A stretch of 64,000 nt of DNA from Paraspadella gotoi (Eukaryota > Chaetognatha), in contig CM119264.1 of NCBI GenBank assembly GCA_051294375.1, positions 10,887,832-10,951,831 on the forward strand. Direction: 5' to 3'. The notes beneath the pieces were generated by a model. It searched no databases. It was not told where the DNA came from and saw only the letters and a program-made list of their open reading frames with translations. Shown in pieces: positions 23,590 to 35,709 of the stretch (positions are counted from its first letter, which is position 1; each line of letters starts with the position of its first letter). The position numbers were made by a program, and so were the translations under genes.

Positions 23590-23735
23590 GTTTGTTGGAA
23601 ACTTTCTCTCTCTTTCTCTCTCTCACACCAATTCAATGTTTGTGAACCAAAAACTTAATTAAATCAAATCGCTGATGAAGATTCGAAAAACAAGTCAAAA
23701 TATGTCCGACTTATATTGTTTATTAAATAGTTGTT
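23590..23735 (+). repeat. dispersed repeat with hammerhead-like core
   Basis: CTGATGA at 23672-23678, a weak stem II (GATTC...AAGTC), AAAA in place of GAAA, then TATGTC and CGAC, which can pair with the upstream TCG as stem I. It matches 18880-19080 in order and in the flanking CTCTCT and GTTTGTGAA blocks. Confidence 0.55.
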
Positions 23736-24095
23736 TCTGCCATTAAAAACTGTTTAAATCAAAAAATAAAACGTAAAGAGAGATTAACACAATGTTTAAT
23801 AATCTTTATAAAATATTTTTAAAGAATTAAAAGGAATCGACAAAAAATCTTTCGCCCGTGTAGCTTCTCAGTGTTTTTAATAATATTGTTGTTACGGTCT
23901 TAATTTTTCCTTTCTGTAAAGAGCGTATTAAAATCCAGGATCGCCATTAATTACAATCAGTTGAAGATGTACCGTCAAGGGCAAGATCTCATGTTTCGAT
24001 AGCTTGGGATTTGATTTCGGCTTCAAATTTAAATTCATAAAAACATTAAATTTAAAATTTATTCAACTGCTGTTAGGATTTGCCTACTCGTGAAA

Positions 24096-27000
24096 ATGCG
24101 GATCAAGAGGCCGTCGCCGTCGCCCACGCCCCGGTTCCTGGGCCATGCACCATCCACCGGCATGTCCGCGAGGGAGCTCTGTGAAAATGACGATTTTGCA
24201 ACTGCTTTAATTGTGGATCCGGTTCTGGGATTCGTTACCCATAAGATGAATACCAGGTTTCATTTCAGCTTTTCATTTAGCCCAATCTTTATATCTTATA
24301 TCTTAATTACTTCCAGGCACAGACCGATGAATTCTAAACAAACGGAAACGTTGAAATCAATTATCGCCGAATTTTGCAAGCATCAAGATTACGAAAGAAC
24401 TTGGAAACAATTGATAGGAATCGGCGGGGGCTCAACGGGCTTTGCTCACGCAAAGGGTCCTTTCCTTCGAAAACAGATGAACAAGTAACATAACTGAAAC
24501 ATGATTGTCGTAACAAAAAAATACGAAGTCTGAGTTTTTGTTTCAGAAAAAAGCGCGTCGGTCGTTCCATTGGCTCCGCTAGCTCAGACGCGCTAGAAAC
24601 ACTGAAACAACACGTGACCCGATACCTTCACCTATTTGACGCAAAGAGCGGAATCACCATCCAACCATGTTTTAGATATTCCCTAGAAGGCAATACAGGG
24701 GTCAAGCTTGTCGTCACCAGGCCTTGGTAACCTGAAGATAGTAAACTAAATCTACATGAGCTTAAATTTAAAATTATCTGCTAACTGTAGATGGTACTCA
24801 CTACTCGGACATAAAAAAAATTGCAAGAGGAACTATTTTGATTTAGGCATAAGGGGGAAACAATCTCTTTGCTTATCGGATGCATCGCCGAATTATCGGC
24901 GGATGACGAAGCGGAGATACTTAAACCCGGAACGAACGATTTTTCTGTTATGTATTCGACTAGGAAGAACTGCGCTCAGGTTATTTTCAATTTTCACATT
25001 AACCGTGACAAAATATGTATGATGATGAAAAAATCTTACTCTGTTTCGTGTCCGCAGTTATGGCTTGGTCCGGGTTCGTACATCAATCACGATTGTCGAC
25101 CGAACTGCAAGTTCGTGTCGACTGGCCGTGACACGGCCTGCATCCGAGTTTTACGCGACATGAAGCTGGGAGAGGAAATTCTTTGTCATTACGGCGACGA
25201 TTTCTTCGGCGACAACAATTCCCTTTGCGAATGCGTCACTTGCGAACGGTTCGTGGGGCGATGGTGCGGGATTAAAAAAATTAAAAAAACTAAAATATTG
25301 TGTATAGGTTTGCGATAAGAAATTTAACTAAAAGAATTCTTCTGGGCTAATTGATTTTGATCGTGCAGTCGTGGCGCTGGCGCCTACAATGGGAAAGAAG
25401 GGCAAAAAGACGGGCAAAAAGACGAAAATGGCAATCCTCAACCCGCTAGAAGCAGCCCAGTGAAGCGTGGTTACAGTCTGAGGGATACAGACGATAGGCT
25501 GGACCGACTACGAGTTGACAAAACCAAGAACCAAAAAGCCTCTAATGACGACTGCGATCCCAGAGACTTTCTCAGGTTAAGATTTTATCTCCTTTATCCA
25601 AGAATCTACTCGAAATATAATTATATAATTAGGACGAAAACAAAAAAGATAGATCGAGCTATCAAAATCTTATCTGTATGTATAGTAGAGCGTAGTGAAA
25701 GTTACTTACGAAAATTCTTAATGTAAATTGTGAACAACATACCATCAGTGAACATTAATTTGTAAAAAAAATTATGTTCTTCATTTTTGCAGTAGGCTAT
25801 ATTTATATATAGTACTATCCTTTTAAAATCGAAAAATTTCAAAATAGGCTTTTCTTAATTTTGATTGCACATTTGAATTCCTAGTCAAAAGTTGATAAAA
25901 GAAAATATAATATATATATATAATATATATTTAATATAATATATTTTTACAAATTCTTTCATTAAGTGGGTTAAAAATTTTAAAAACTATCTTTAATATA
26001 TAAAATTTTAATTTTCAGCTTAAAATATAAGTTTTTTTTATATTTGATAAACTTAATAAAATCATTTTTAAAAAAGTTATATTTTTTTATATCAACTTTT
26101 CATGACGAATCCAAATCTACAAAAAAATCTTACAAAAAACTATTTTGAAATTTAAACATTTATTAGATTAGTAAATATGGCCTACTGCGTAAATTTAAAT
26201 TTATTATAAAATTTTTTTATTCATAAATGTTCATTTGTATAATGTTGTTCGTTCCTCACTTTTAGAATTTTAATTAAAGTTAAATTAAGAATTTTTACTA
26301 CGCTTTAATGTATAGGCGGGCTACGTTTAAGTGGTTTGCAGAAAGGTTTTTTCAATTAACTGCGTCTTTTTATTTTTTATAACAGCAATTTACAATTGAT
26401 ATCCGGTGCCTCGAGTGAAGATGAAGCGAGCGATTCCTCCAAGGTTGGGCTCCACAACAAAAAGAAAACCGAAGCGCCCCGAAACGCCCTCTTGAGGACG
26501 GCCTGTGAACGACTTCGAAGACAAAAAAACCAAGTCGCTCCAAAGAACGAGCGAACTGTACCTCAACCTTCTACTCGCTCGAGTCAAAGGCTTCGAGTGA
26601 TCTCGGCGACGACAACATCCCCATCTCATGGTGCGTCGCTTCGCCATCCGCTTAAACGCCGACTAGCCTCACAACAACCGGAGGATGACGAAGCTCTGCC
26701 ATCGAGACCAAAGAGCCTACGACTTCGAAGATCGTTTTCCCGGCCACTGTTGACGGAAGCAAAAAAGGAACGAACTCGTAAAAAATCTTCATCTTATGGG
26801 TCCAAAAGCGATTCCTTGCCGACTCGGTCAAGACCGACCATACATGTCGTCGAAGAAACTAATGTTTACAAATCTCCACCGGATCGCCTCCGCCGTCGAT
26901 CGTCCGGCAGAAAAACTCTTCCACTTCTCAAAGTGGATGCCTCTCCATCGGCCTCGCCTTCATCTTGTTCTCCCTCGCCCGTCGAAACCGACGTCAAATT

Positions 27001-28208
27001 GAACGATCTCGTCCATCACACCAACAGCATTGAATCTCGCTATTATCCCGATAACGACAGTCCGACCGAAAACCTACCCTCGTCCCCCCCCGACGAGAAG
27101 ACTACCTCAAATGTCGAACGTCGCCACACGCGGAACCGGGACAAGAAATTGTCTTCCGCTTCCTGCCCTCCCCTTCACGGGTCCCAGTTAACCAAACAGA
27201 GTTCCGCTAAAATCTCACCTCTCAAAGGAAGTGTGGATCTGAACACTGTCAAAAAACAGTTTGACACAGTCGCCTCGCAGCTGGGAGAAATGATGACGAC
27301 GTCCTCTTCGAAGTTCCATCGACAACTTTCCCCAGCGGGGCCGCCGTCTTCCCCACAGAGAGTCGTCTGGACTGGAGTATTGGCGCCTTCGCCAAAATCC
27401 CCTGCCTCTCCGGACCATCGACCCAAGATCACGATGAAGTTCAAGCGCACTTCCCCCGAGACGCGGTCCCCCGCTAACGAAAGCCTCGCCCCATGCGTTT
27501 GGACAATCGCATCTTCGCCTGTTGGCCCCGCTACAAAAGTTCTTTTTCCAAGCGCGACAAAGAGTGGCGTAGCTTTTTTGTCTCCTTCGCCTTCCTCCAG
27601 TGCGAACGCTATTCCTTCGACTTCTCATTCCTCAAACTCCGCTACAAGTTCGGCCCCAGAATATGCGATCTCCGCTGTTTCTCCAGCAAAAACGGAGCAG
27701 CCGGAATCCAATGATACAAGACCGACCGCTGCGGTAGCTGACGTCCCCACCTTCGAAGTTGCCGACGTGCCTTTGCAGTTCCACACGGTTGCCAATTCCG
27801 TGACCGTATCAACCACGCCGTCTTCCCCTCGTCCGTCTCCAACGAGGTGAACGAATGGTTTGGAATTTTAAGTATTTTTTCCTCCCATAAGGCTGAAAAG
27901 CTTTAACTTCTAAGTTGTTTTTGTCAAATTCTTATGCCAGAACACGTGGAACTCGCTACCAACTTAATCACCGCACCGGCACGGACTGCGTCATTTTCGG
28001 CGCTCAGAATTCCAGGCCCGTCGCCCGCCTTTCCTGCGACGACGACGACGACGACGACGAAGACGACGACGACGACGACCGATATAAGCCTCTCGCCCTA
28101 CCGCGGCCGCCCCTCAAAAGACTTCGACTTATAGTCGGTAACGAGGTCATAAACGTTCCTCTCCCCTCGGAAAGCCCCTCCTCAAACTCTCAAATAAATA
28201 GCGCTTAA
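24096..28208 (+). CDS. histone H4 lysine-20 methyltransferase, KMT5B/C (Suv4-20) family
   Basis: Chromatin enzyme of 922 residues that di- and trimethylates H4K20. Exons: 24096-24256, 24317-24484, 24547-24726, 24847-24979, 25058-25248, 25369-25575, 26386-27846, 27941-28208. The N-terminal domain has [19 protein letters not shown] and THKMNTR. The SET core has [48 protein letters not shown] and [15 protein letters not shown]. The post-SET Cys motif is CECVTCER. All catalytic-core motifs are intact. The 487-codon exon 7 is disordered, rich in Ser, Pro and Arg, as in other Suv4-20 proteins. The last exon encodes an Asp run ([14 protein letters not shown], a GAC repeat at 28038-28079) and a short Leu/Arg motif ([16 protein letters not shown]). 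AATAAA lies at 28361-28366. The start is the first ATG after an acceptor-like TTAG; an earlier coding exon cannot be excluded. Confidence 0.95.
25576..26385. repeat. KMT5B intron 6 with dispersed repeat (25681-25905)
   Basis: TAGAGCGTAGTGAAAGTTAC at 25687 and the following 215 nt match 49411-49535 and then 51105-51210. In this copy the CAGTAGGCTATATTTATA segment is uninterrupted, so it preserves the empty site of the insertion seen at 49536-51104. The rest of the intron is very AT-rich. Confidence 0.8.
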
Positions 28209-29040
28209 AAACTTCCTTCTGTCAGAACAAAAAAATAAGTGCTTAAAAATGTTCCACATTAAATGAGCAAGATGAATTTCACCTCTTTTTATCGTTCTTT
28301 CCACTTCTTTGTAATGCTCCTTTGTTTCGCCCGATGTTCTTACGTATCGTCAATACCGGAAATAAAGCTGTAGACAAAATTTCCTTAAAGACCTTGTCGA
28401 ACTAAAATGGTCATATCGCATTTTACATTGAGATCAAGCTAGGTTTATCAATGAAATCTTTAAAGAGTTTCCAAGCTAATCTTCTAAAACCGGTGGATAC
28501 TATTTTACCTGGTTTGTATCTATTGTCACAATTAAAACTTAAACTTTGATGAGGATCAGAAATAAGTTATTACTACTATTATAATTAATTATAATTAAAT
28601 TTGATTATTTCACTGTGATTTTTAAATAGTAGATCAAGATGAGATCAAAAAGCTAGCTTGTGATTGAGGATTTTTTCTATTTTTTTTATTAATATTTGCC
28701 AGTATCATTTAGTGTATTGTAGTTTACTTTAGTTTATTAAAGAAAAAATGCCCAAAAAAAACCTCTACTCTCTGCTGAATCAATCGTTAATTCTACTTTC
28801 CCCGACCGTGGTTAGGGAGGGGTTAGAGGGGTTAAAAGGGTTTAGGATAATTAGGTAATAATTATTTTAAACATTTTTTTTAAAAACAAGTATTTTTAGA
28901 TGGTTTTTTCAAGAGACGCCAAAACCGCGGTCGGCGAAAGTAGCGAGATACAAAAACTCCATAATTGCAAAACTATTTTAATTCATCATCACTAGCCTAA
29001 ATTTTACTTAAATTAACTTAAATATTACTTATGACTTATG
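28209..29040. repeat. intergenic with MITE-like element (28795-28945)
   Basis: The element begins CTTTCCCCGACCGTGGTTAG and ends AACCGCGGTCGGCGAAAG, so its ends are about 18-bp inverted repeats with a few mismatches. The interior has GGTTAGAGGGGTTAAAAGGG. It is related to 14215-14345, and the CGGTCGGCGAA ends also resemble the family at 18117-18659. The rest is KMT5B 3' UTR and AT-rich spacer. Confidence 0.75.
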
Positions 29041-29262
29041 TCAAGGGTGGGATTTCCAGTGGTACCAGTGGTTCGGGATATCTCCCCAACTGGAAAAGCG
29101 GCTGAGGACCGTCAGAGACCGCCTCCTTTTCCAGGCCAGGGATAGAACCCCGGACTCATGGTTGAGACGAGGTGTTTTAACCCGCTCAGCCACGGGAAGT
29201 CTTAGAGCGGAGAGTCGTGATGAGGCGGTTTGAAGTCGTACCGCCACATACTAACTAAGGAT
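29041..29262 (-). repeat. tRNA-derived SINE
   Basis: On the minus strand, from about 29200, CCCGTGGCTGAGCGGGTTAA contains a good Pol III A box (TGGCTGAGCGGG). The B box GGGTTCTATCCC follows at about 29130. The cloverleaf itself is degenerate (no proper anticodon arm), and the sequence continues into a tRNA-unrelated body towards 29041. It is much more GC-rich than its surroundings. Confidence 0.75.
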
Positions 29263-29786
29263 ATATTAACGATTTGTGATTGTTGTGAGATGTTACTAAA
29301 ATCTAATGCCAAGGAGTTAAACCCAGAGTTTTACTTTTTAGCTCCTTTCCTATCGGAATTCTGTAATTACCAGTCTTAAATTTTGTTTAGAAAAAACTTG
29401 AGGAATGACCACAATAGTTAACTTACTCTCAACTTCCGACGAACTCTTACCGAAATGAACAGCAGCGATCGTTCTCGATTTGTTTTTGTCTTCCTCTTCC
29501 TTATTCCCTTACGAAAAATAAGTCGCGTCCTCTTCATCCCTCGTTCGAAGCCAGCCAATAAACAACCCTCTTCGCTTTACATCAGTTTCAAATGTACAGA
29601 GAAAAGTCTTGCCTCGCCCTGTCACTCAGTTCAATCGAATTAAACTTAACCAGATTTGCAACTTTTAATCGATATCGGGTTGGCTTTTGAAGTTAGTGAA
29701 AATTATTTGCGCTCAGTTGTATACTTTGCTAAACCCTTTATTAAAAAAAATTCATGTTTTAATTCCTTGATTTTACTCATTTAAAA
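29263..29786. other. probable SLC44A 5' region
   Basis: Spacer and likely 5' UTR before the SLC44A start at 29787. A short open frame at 29455-29643 has no protein-like features beyond one hydrophobic run and is more likely leader sequence. Confidence 0.5.
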
Positions 29787-32700
29787 ATGTGTGGTGGCTG
29801 CTGCGAAGAGGTAAGTTTCATACATTCTTGGTTCGAAGTTTCGTTGTTTGACGTTTTAATTTTAGGAGGACGTGAGGACCTCTTCACCGTCACCTCGAGG
29901 GCCCCCAAAGCGAAAAAGTGTTTGTTGCACTGATATTCCTACGCTGATTATCTTCATATTATTTTTAGGTGGAATGGTACGTACTGATTACTGAACCGTA
30001 CTTGTCACTTTTGGAATGTATATCTTATGCTTAGAAAAATTATAATTTTGTCATTTTTTAGGGTTATGTAGCGTTCTTTGCCTTCGTAGAGGGAGATGTA
30101 CACCGTCTGGTTAAAGGTTTCGATTCTTATGGAAATGTTTGTGGCCGAGACAATACGGACAATCCAGTTAATGGCAGCATATATAGTGGCCGAAACATGA
30201 CGGACAGAAAGTACTTTAAACATCAATTCTAAGCTAAGTATTAATTTCTTTCATTAAAATACTCTTTTTAATCGCAGGTATGTATTTTTCATGGATATAA
30301 AATATCCTAAAAGCTCGCTTGAAATATGCGTATCTGAATGTCCTACAGTGAGGTTGAACAATTCCAATCAGTTGGAAAACTACGCAAAAGAAAAAGGTAT
30401 TTTATCGTTCTTTCGGAAATTGTCACTGTGAATGTAATAAGTATAAACTTTAAATAAAACAAAATTATTAATTTATTTTCGAAATTTTTTTCTGCACTTC
30501 TTTTTTTAATAAAACTAATTCCGTAATCAGAATTGAACCCCAGACCTTTAGCATCGAAACATTCTCTTTTTTCCCTCTTTTTATACCTTTTAGTCGGATC
30601 TGCTTATCAGCAGATTCCGACTCTATAATTCACTTTGTCGGTCCTACCCCAAAATCTTAATAAAAAAATTTTGATAAATTAAGCCAAAAAAAGTCCGTCT
30701 GTCTGTCCGTCCGTCACCCTTGAGCATTAAACTCCAATTACTCGTGATTGGATGGGTTGATTGGAATGAAATTTTGTGTGTGGGTAGCAAAGTGTGTGAT
30801 TGAGCTGGATATAAAGATTCGATGGATTCAATAATTAATTAATCATTCAATATTTAATCAATTAATTATTCAATATATTTATAAATTATTTAATCAATCA
30901 ATCATTTAAGTCAATCATTATCGGCATTATTGTCGTCACATCATCGCCGTCGTTGCTTTTGTCGAGGTCAGTGACGAAAAGACCTAAAAATCAAACTAAT
31001 TAATTGCCTAATTAATTATTTTTTTTTTCTTCCTTTTATTTTCTTCTAGATTTTTTAAAAAATAGGATGATTTAAAAACCATGACAGTGACTATTGCCTA
31101 TGATACTCTGGGAGAGCGTTTCTTTTTTAATCTCTGATACAGAAGGCTTCATATTAGAAAATGCTCTTTCGCTTTTTCGAACCAAAAATCGGTTCTGACC
31201 TAATCACTGAACCAAATTTGATACAATTTTGCTTATAGTATCCCAATGCCGTACTAATGGGACTATCGAGGGGATTTTCAATTTTTTACCCCTGAGCTAT
31301 GATTCAGGGGCGCAAAAAATGACCAATTTTTTTTAAAAAAAGGTAAATCTTTTTTGTGGGATCATTAACTTTGTAGAAAAAAATTTTAAAACGAATTTTC
31401 ATTGTGTTTTTAACCTTTTATTTTCGTTGTTAGGATATGATATTTATTTAGTGAAAAGATTTAAAGTAGATTTCACAACGATTTTATTAATAATAAATCG
31501 ACATGGTTCGGCTTTGGTTTGCGTTGATGAACGCTGATGAAGGCTTGCAAACCAAAGCCGAAACATGTCCATTTATTATTAATAAAATCTAAAATATGTG
31601 AAATCTACTTTAAATCTTTTCACTAAAACGAATTTTCAAAAATTTAAATTTATTTTTCTTGATTGATTGATTTAAATTGTTTATTTGTTAGTTCATCATT
31701 TTAGATCTAATTTTTGCTCCCTAACAAAAGTTGGCATGAACCTCCTATGTTCATGATTCTGGAAATAGAGCAAAAATTGGTTTTTCACTACAATAGATAT
31801 TCTTTTCTGGACAAATTAACTTTTCTGCAAATGTTAGGGATTAAAAAAATTTGAAAAAAAATGTCCATTTTTTGCCCACCTGGGCTCACCCCTTAGGGGC
31901 CCATATCTCAGGTCTTAGGTCAAATTTCAAAAATCCCCTCGATAGTCCCATTTCTATTGCCCTATACTTAGTTCATGCAAAATTTCATCAATGTCATTCT
32001 AGTAGTTTGATCGGAACAAATTTTCGGTTCGAAAAAACGAAAGAGCATTTTCTAATAAGAAGCCTTCTGTATATTTCGCTTGTTTTCTATCCCTTGGGTT
32101 TGAGAGTTTTCGCAAACAAACCGACGACAAAAAAAATTTCTGAAAAAAACTCTGGTCCAATATTGTCGATTGCGAATCATTCGCCAACCCTCACCTTCCC
32201 CCCCCCCCAAAAAAAAAAAATTGCAGGCGTCAGCTTTTGCGATTATGGAATCAAACTGGATTCTATTTCATCACAAAAAACTTGTTCGGGGAAAACTGCT
32301 TGTCCAGGTCCTTGTCCCGCTTTACCCGTTTACAAAAGGTAACAAATGCAGCAATTGTATGTACAGATTGCTTTGTAGTACCGACTGTCTTAACATCTGT
32401 TTGCCGTCACTCAGTGAGCCTGTCATCAACCGCTGCTTCCCGTCAGCTATTTTGAGCGAGACTATTGAGCGCCTGCAAAGCCTTGTTCTCTTCTTCAACC
32501 AAGTGGACTTCTTGCAAAGGCTCGCTTTTGACATCACCGTGGCTTGGAAAAAAATGGTGGCTTTAGGCATTCTCGCTCTCAGTGAGTCCTTCTCTATGGA
32601 ATTCAAACCCATTCGATACCAACTTTTTTTCTCTTTTTATTCTAGTCGCCTCACTTCTCATGGTTCTGCTCATCAGATTTTTAGCGGCCGTAATCGTTTA

Positions 32701-34615
32701 CGTCATCATCGTGCTGAGCAGTATTGCTTTGGCCGTCACGACCGGCGTTTTATGGTATCCCATATCTTAATTTGCGCTTGGGGAGCTTTCTCTGTAGTGC
32801 CTTTGTGTGTTTCCCATTTGTGGTTAAAAGACAAAATATACGTGAACGGTTGATTCTGAAGTGGGTTTTGGTTTGGTTATCTTTTTAGTCTCACAAAATG
32901 AACTATGTAAATTTACTACAAAAAAAAAATGTTTTGGTCCTATTCTAAGGTGGATGTGGGTAACTCATGAAACGCCGATTGAAGAGGCAAACCTGGTCCC
33001 CTTTTTGGAAATTGCTTACGACACTAAAACAGCTTTTTTGATATACGCCATCATTTCCTCAGTGGTTACTTTTATTCTCATAGTAGTTTTCATTGCGCTC
33101 AGAAATAGCATCACTCTATGCGTGGAATTGTTTCAGGAGGTATGTCGTTTTTCCTAAGTTGTTTAATGATTAATCGAAATGATTGTAATTTATTTACTTT
33201 ATTTAAGGCTGGACAATTATTGGGCCACTGTCCGTTATTACTCATCCAACCTCTTTGGACGTTCCTTGTTTTGATAATATTTTTAACCTATTGGATTACA
33301 GTTGCCTGTTTTTTAGGAACCGCAGGTATGTGTAACATTAGAAAAAGAATTAATGTTGTATACCAATGGAAATTAGTCGAATGATGTACGTAATTTAAGT
33401 CCAAAATATGACGTCAATCTTTTACTAAATGTCTTTAAATATTGATGCAGGGAAACCCGTCTTTAACAACACCACAAACTTTGTTGAGTTCCAAGATGGC
33501 GTTGTTCTCAAAATTCTTTGGGCTTATCACGCTGTGGGGTTAATTTGGGTGTCTCAGTTCATTTTAGCTTGTCAAGAGTTGGTTATTGGTAGTGTTGTTG
33601 CTACCTTTTACTTTGCAAAGTAAGCAATGAAATTGGGGGCGAGCTTGACTTATCTCTTATCACTTATAACTTTCAAAACAGGGACAAATCAACCGTTTCC
33701 TATCCCATCACAAATGGAATCGGAATAACAATCAAGCATCACCTTGGGTCCATTGCTCTGGGTTCCTTGATAATTACATTGGTCAAAATACCAAGGTGGC
33801 CCCCGAAACGTTGTTCATAACTCCTAATCCAAAATATAATGTTTCTCGTGATTTCCTAGATACATAATTCTTTGGGTTCAACATCAGATGAAAGGGAAAG
33901 AAGACGAGTGTACGAAATGTTGTCTCCGAACTTGTTCCTGCTGTTTGTGGTGCCTTGAGAAATGTCTTAAATTTTTAAATCGAAACGCTTACGTTACAAT
34001 CGCCATTACAGGGTAAGTTACGAAAAGCGAAGATGAAAAATGAGAAAGATCACTATTTTCGGTTTCGCCCTTCAGAAAATCCTTCTGCGCGGCGGCACGA
34101 GAGGCTTTCGCTACGATCGTGCTCAACGCGGGTCGCGTCGCGGCCATCAACTCGATCGGCGATTTCGTTCTTTTCCTTGGCAAAATGGGCGTGGTCGGCA
34201 TCACCGCTACCGCTGGCGTCTTTTGGTTCAAGGTTCCACAATTAATACAGTTTGTATTGGTTACCCATTTCACCGTAATTATCTGTTAAAGGCGGATCCA
34301 GCGACCGAGTATTTCTTTCTTCCTGTCCTCCTCACTTCGATATTTTCCTACTTCATCGCTCACTGCTTCCTGTCTATCTACGAAATGACAGTCGACGCTT
34401 TGCTGCTTTGCTTTTGCGAGGCCGAAAAGCGGAAGGAATTTGAGTTGGAACTTAACCGCTCCATGACCGTAAGAACAAAAACTCACTAAACAATTTTTTT
34501 TTTTTTAGTTTAAAACGTGGTGTACTGTAAGGAAAAAAATATCCTTTTACAGAAACTTATGAAGCAAAGATCCTCCGAGTACGCGGAAGAAATTCCTCTG
34601 GCGGGGAAGGTTTGA
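29787..34615 (+). CDS. choline transporter-like protein (SLC44A/CTL family)
   Basis: Multi-pass membrane transporter of 643 residues; the family carries choline and, in some members, ethanolamine. Exons: 29787-29810, 29866-29976, 30062-30210, 30278-30396, 32227-32338, 32415-32581, 32646-32754, 32950-33139, 33208-33325, 33451-33619, 33682-33795, 33860-34012, 34076-34232, 34292-34468, 34553-34615; every junction keeps phase. Seen: TM1 (PTLIIFILFLGGMGYVAFFA), the Cys-rich extracellular loop (ICVSECP, then TCSGKTACPGPCP), a central TM block, the family region HHLGSIALGSLIITLVK, the cysteine cluster CTKCCLRTCSCCLWCLEKCL before FLNRNAY, and the C-terminal TM with SIYEMTVDALLLCF. Length and order match CTL proteins. 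Intron 4 (30397-32226) is filled with repeats. The exact SLC44 member is not assigned. Confidence 0.95.
30596..30910 (+). repeat. dispersed repeat, SLC44A intron 4
   Basis: Starts CGGATCTGCTTATCAGCAGA and runs through a CTGTCTGTCCGTCCGTC segment into ATTAATTAATCATTCAAT-type low-complexity sequence. It matches 58090-59115 in the opposite orientation: there ATAGAGCCGGAATCAGCGGA and the TTGGACGGACG block occur in reverse order. Confidence 0.75.
31140..32070. repeat. Tc1/mariner-type MITE with about 190-bp terminal inverted repeats
   Basis: The left end TA-CAGAAGGCTTC and the right end GAAGCCTTCTG-TA are inverted repeats flanked by TA. Similarity continues inward on both sides (AGAAAATGCTCTTTCG, then the CGAACCAAAAATCGG and CCCCTCGATAGTCCCAT blocks). 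There is no transposase frame. The middle contains a second, nested hairpin (31450-31624). Confidence 0.85.
31450..31624 (+). repeat. nested 175-bp hairpin with hammerhead-ribozyme-like core
   Basis: AGTGAAAAGATTTAAAGTAG at the left returns as its complement at the right end. Inside it, ATTTTATTAATAATAAAT and TTCGGCTTTGGTTTGC also return inverted. In the centre CTGATGA (31534-31540) is followed by stem II GGCTT...AAGCC, GAAA (31560-31563), CATG and GTC (31567-31569). CATG is self-complementary, as in hammerheads that work as dimers. Confidence 0.65.
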
Positions 34616-35709
34616 AGCTCATTGTGATAGCATTCCCGGAAGCAGGCATTTTGATCTCAACTTGGATCAAAATTTATATTTTAATTTTTTTCCCCAACTT
34701 TTAATAATGAATAATTTCTTTATAGTTTATACGTAGATGCTTCAATTTCTTTTTGTTGTTAACAAAATCAGTTCTTTAAATACTTCTCTCAAACTGATAT
34801 TGTTAGATAAAATCATTTGCTTGATTTTTAACGATATTTTATTGATAACCGATATTGCATGTGTATTTTGTTTTCGTCTTTTATTTCATTGAAAATTATA
34901 ACTTTTTCATTTTGAATGTATGGTCATTGCTCAATGCTTAACCTGTACTATCTAGCCTTTTAGTTCTAGTTCGCTGTAATTTTGAAATTATTAACTACAT
35001 AAGGCAGTTTACTGATGGTTTTAAATTTTAGGTTTGCATAAGTTGCAAATTTGGATTGCACTTCTGTTTTGTTGTTGGAGTGAACAAGCTAGAAGTTTGT
35101 TTTAATTTTTACATATTTAGGAATTATTTGTGACTGGCAAACTTAAAAAAGGGGATTTTATTGCTGGCAAGGGGGGTTTTAATTTTTCTATTGTCTTCCA
35201 ATTTTTTTTTCTGTTGCTCTTTTACTGCTTTTGATCACGCTTGCACTATGGAATTGGTATAAAAAATTCATTCACACCAAATCATTGAAAGTAACATTTT
35301 ATTCGGTGAATTAAAATATACAATGTTTTTTATAGCAGTTCGCTGTTCATTAAAGTAATTTACTCAAGACAGGTTTTTCTTGGATTAAAGAAGAGCGAAT
35401 AGTATTAATAATAATATTATTATTAACATTAATAATATTAATATATAATTATAATATTAATAATAATAAGTACTATAAAACGTTACTTTTTCATACGGTT
35501 TTACTGCATACTAACCAAAACCAAAATTTTCGAGCAGCCGAATACGGTTCTATGCATACTGATATTGTTTCAACGTTTTGTAAGTAGTGTTTGAGTTGTA
35601 TTTGAACTCAAGATTTTTATTGCGTTGATGATCCCTCGTCAGCCACAGCATAAACTAAACAAACATTTTTTTTCGTTAAGGTTGGTTATAATTTTCAAGT
35701 ACACAAAAT
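34616..35709. other. convergent spacer, SLC44A and CD225 3' regions
   Basis: AT-rich 3' UTR and spacer. It has a TAATAATATT-rich microsatellite at about 35400-35470. No gene recognised. Confidence 0.6.

Larger units (their letters stand above)
21789..24095. other. intergenic between PLCXD and KMT5B
   Basis: Mostly AT-rich. It contains a possible terminal exon at 22359-22464 (listed separately), a repeat with a hammerhead-like core at 23590-23735, and otherwise nothing recognised. The two flanking genes are divergent, so both promoters should lie here. Confidence 0.55.

Noticed and set aside
26390-27842. Minus-strand and alternative-frame open frames in KMT5B exon 7
   Set aside because: Shadows of a long GC-rich coding exon; the plus-strand frame joins in phase to the SET exons.
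29125-29200. Functional tRNA-Leu or tRNA-Ser gene
   Set aside because: A and B boxes are good, but the anticodon and acceptor stems do not form, and the sequence runs on into a repeat body.
31851-32342. 163-codon plus-strand frame
   Set aside because: Its first part is the inverted end of a MITE. Only the end (from 32227) is real, as SLC44A exon 5.
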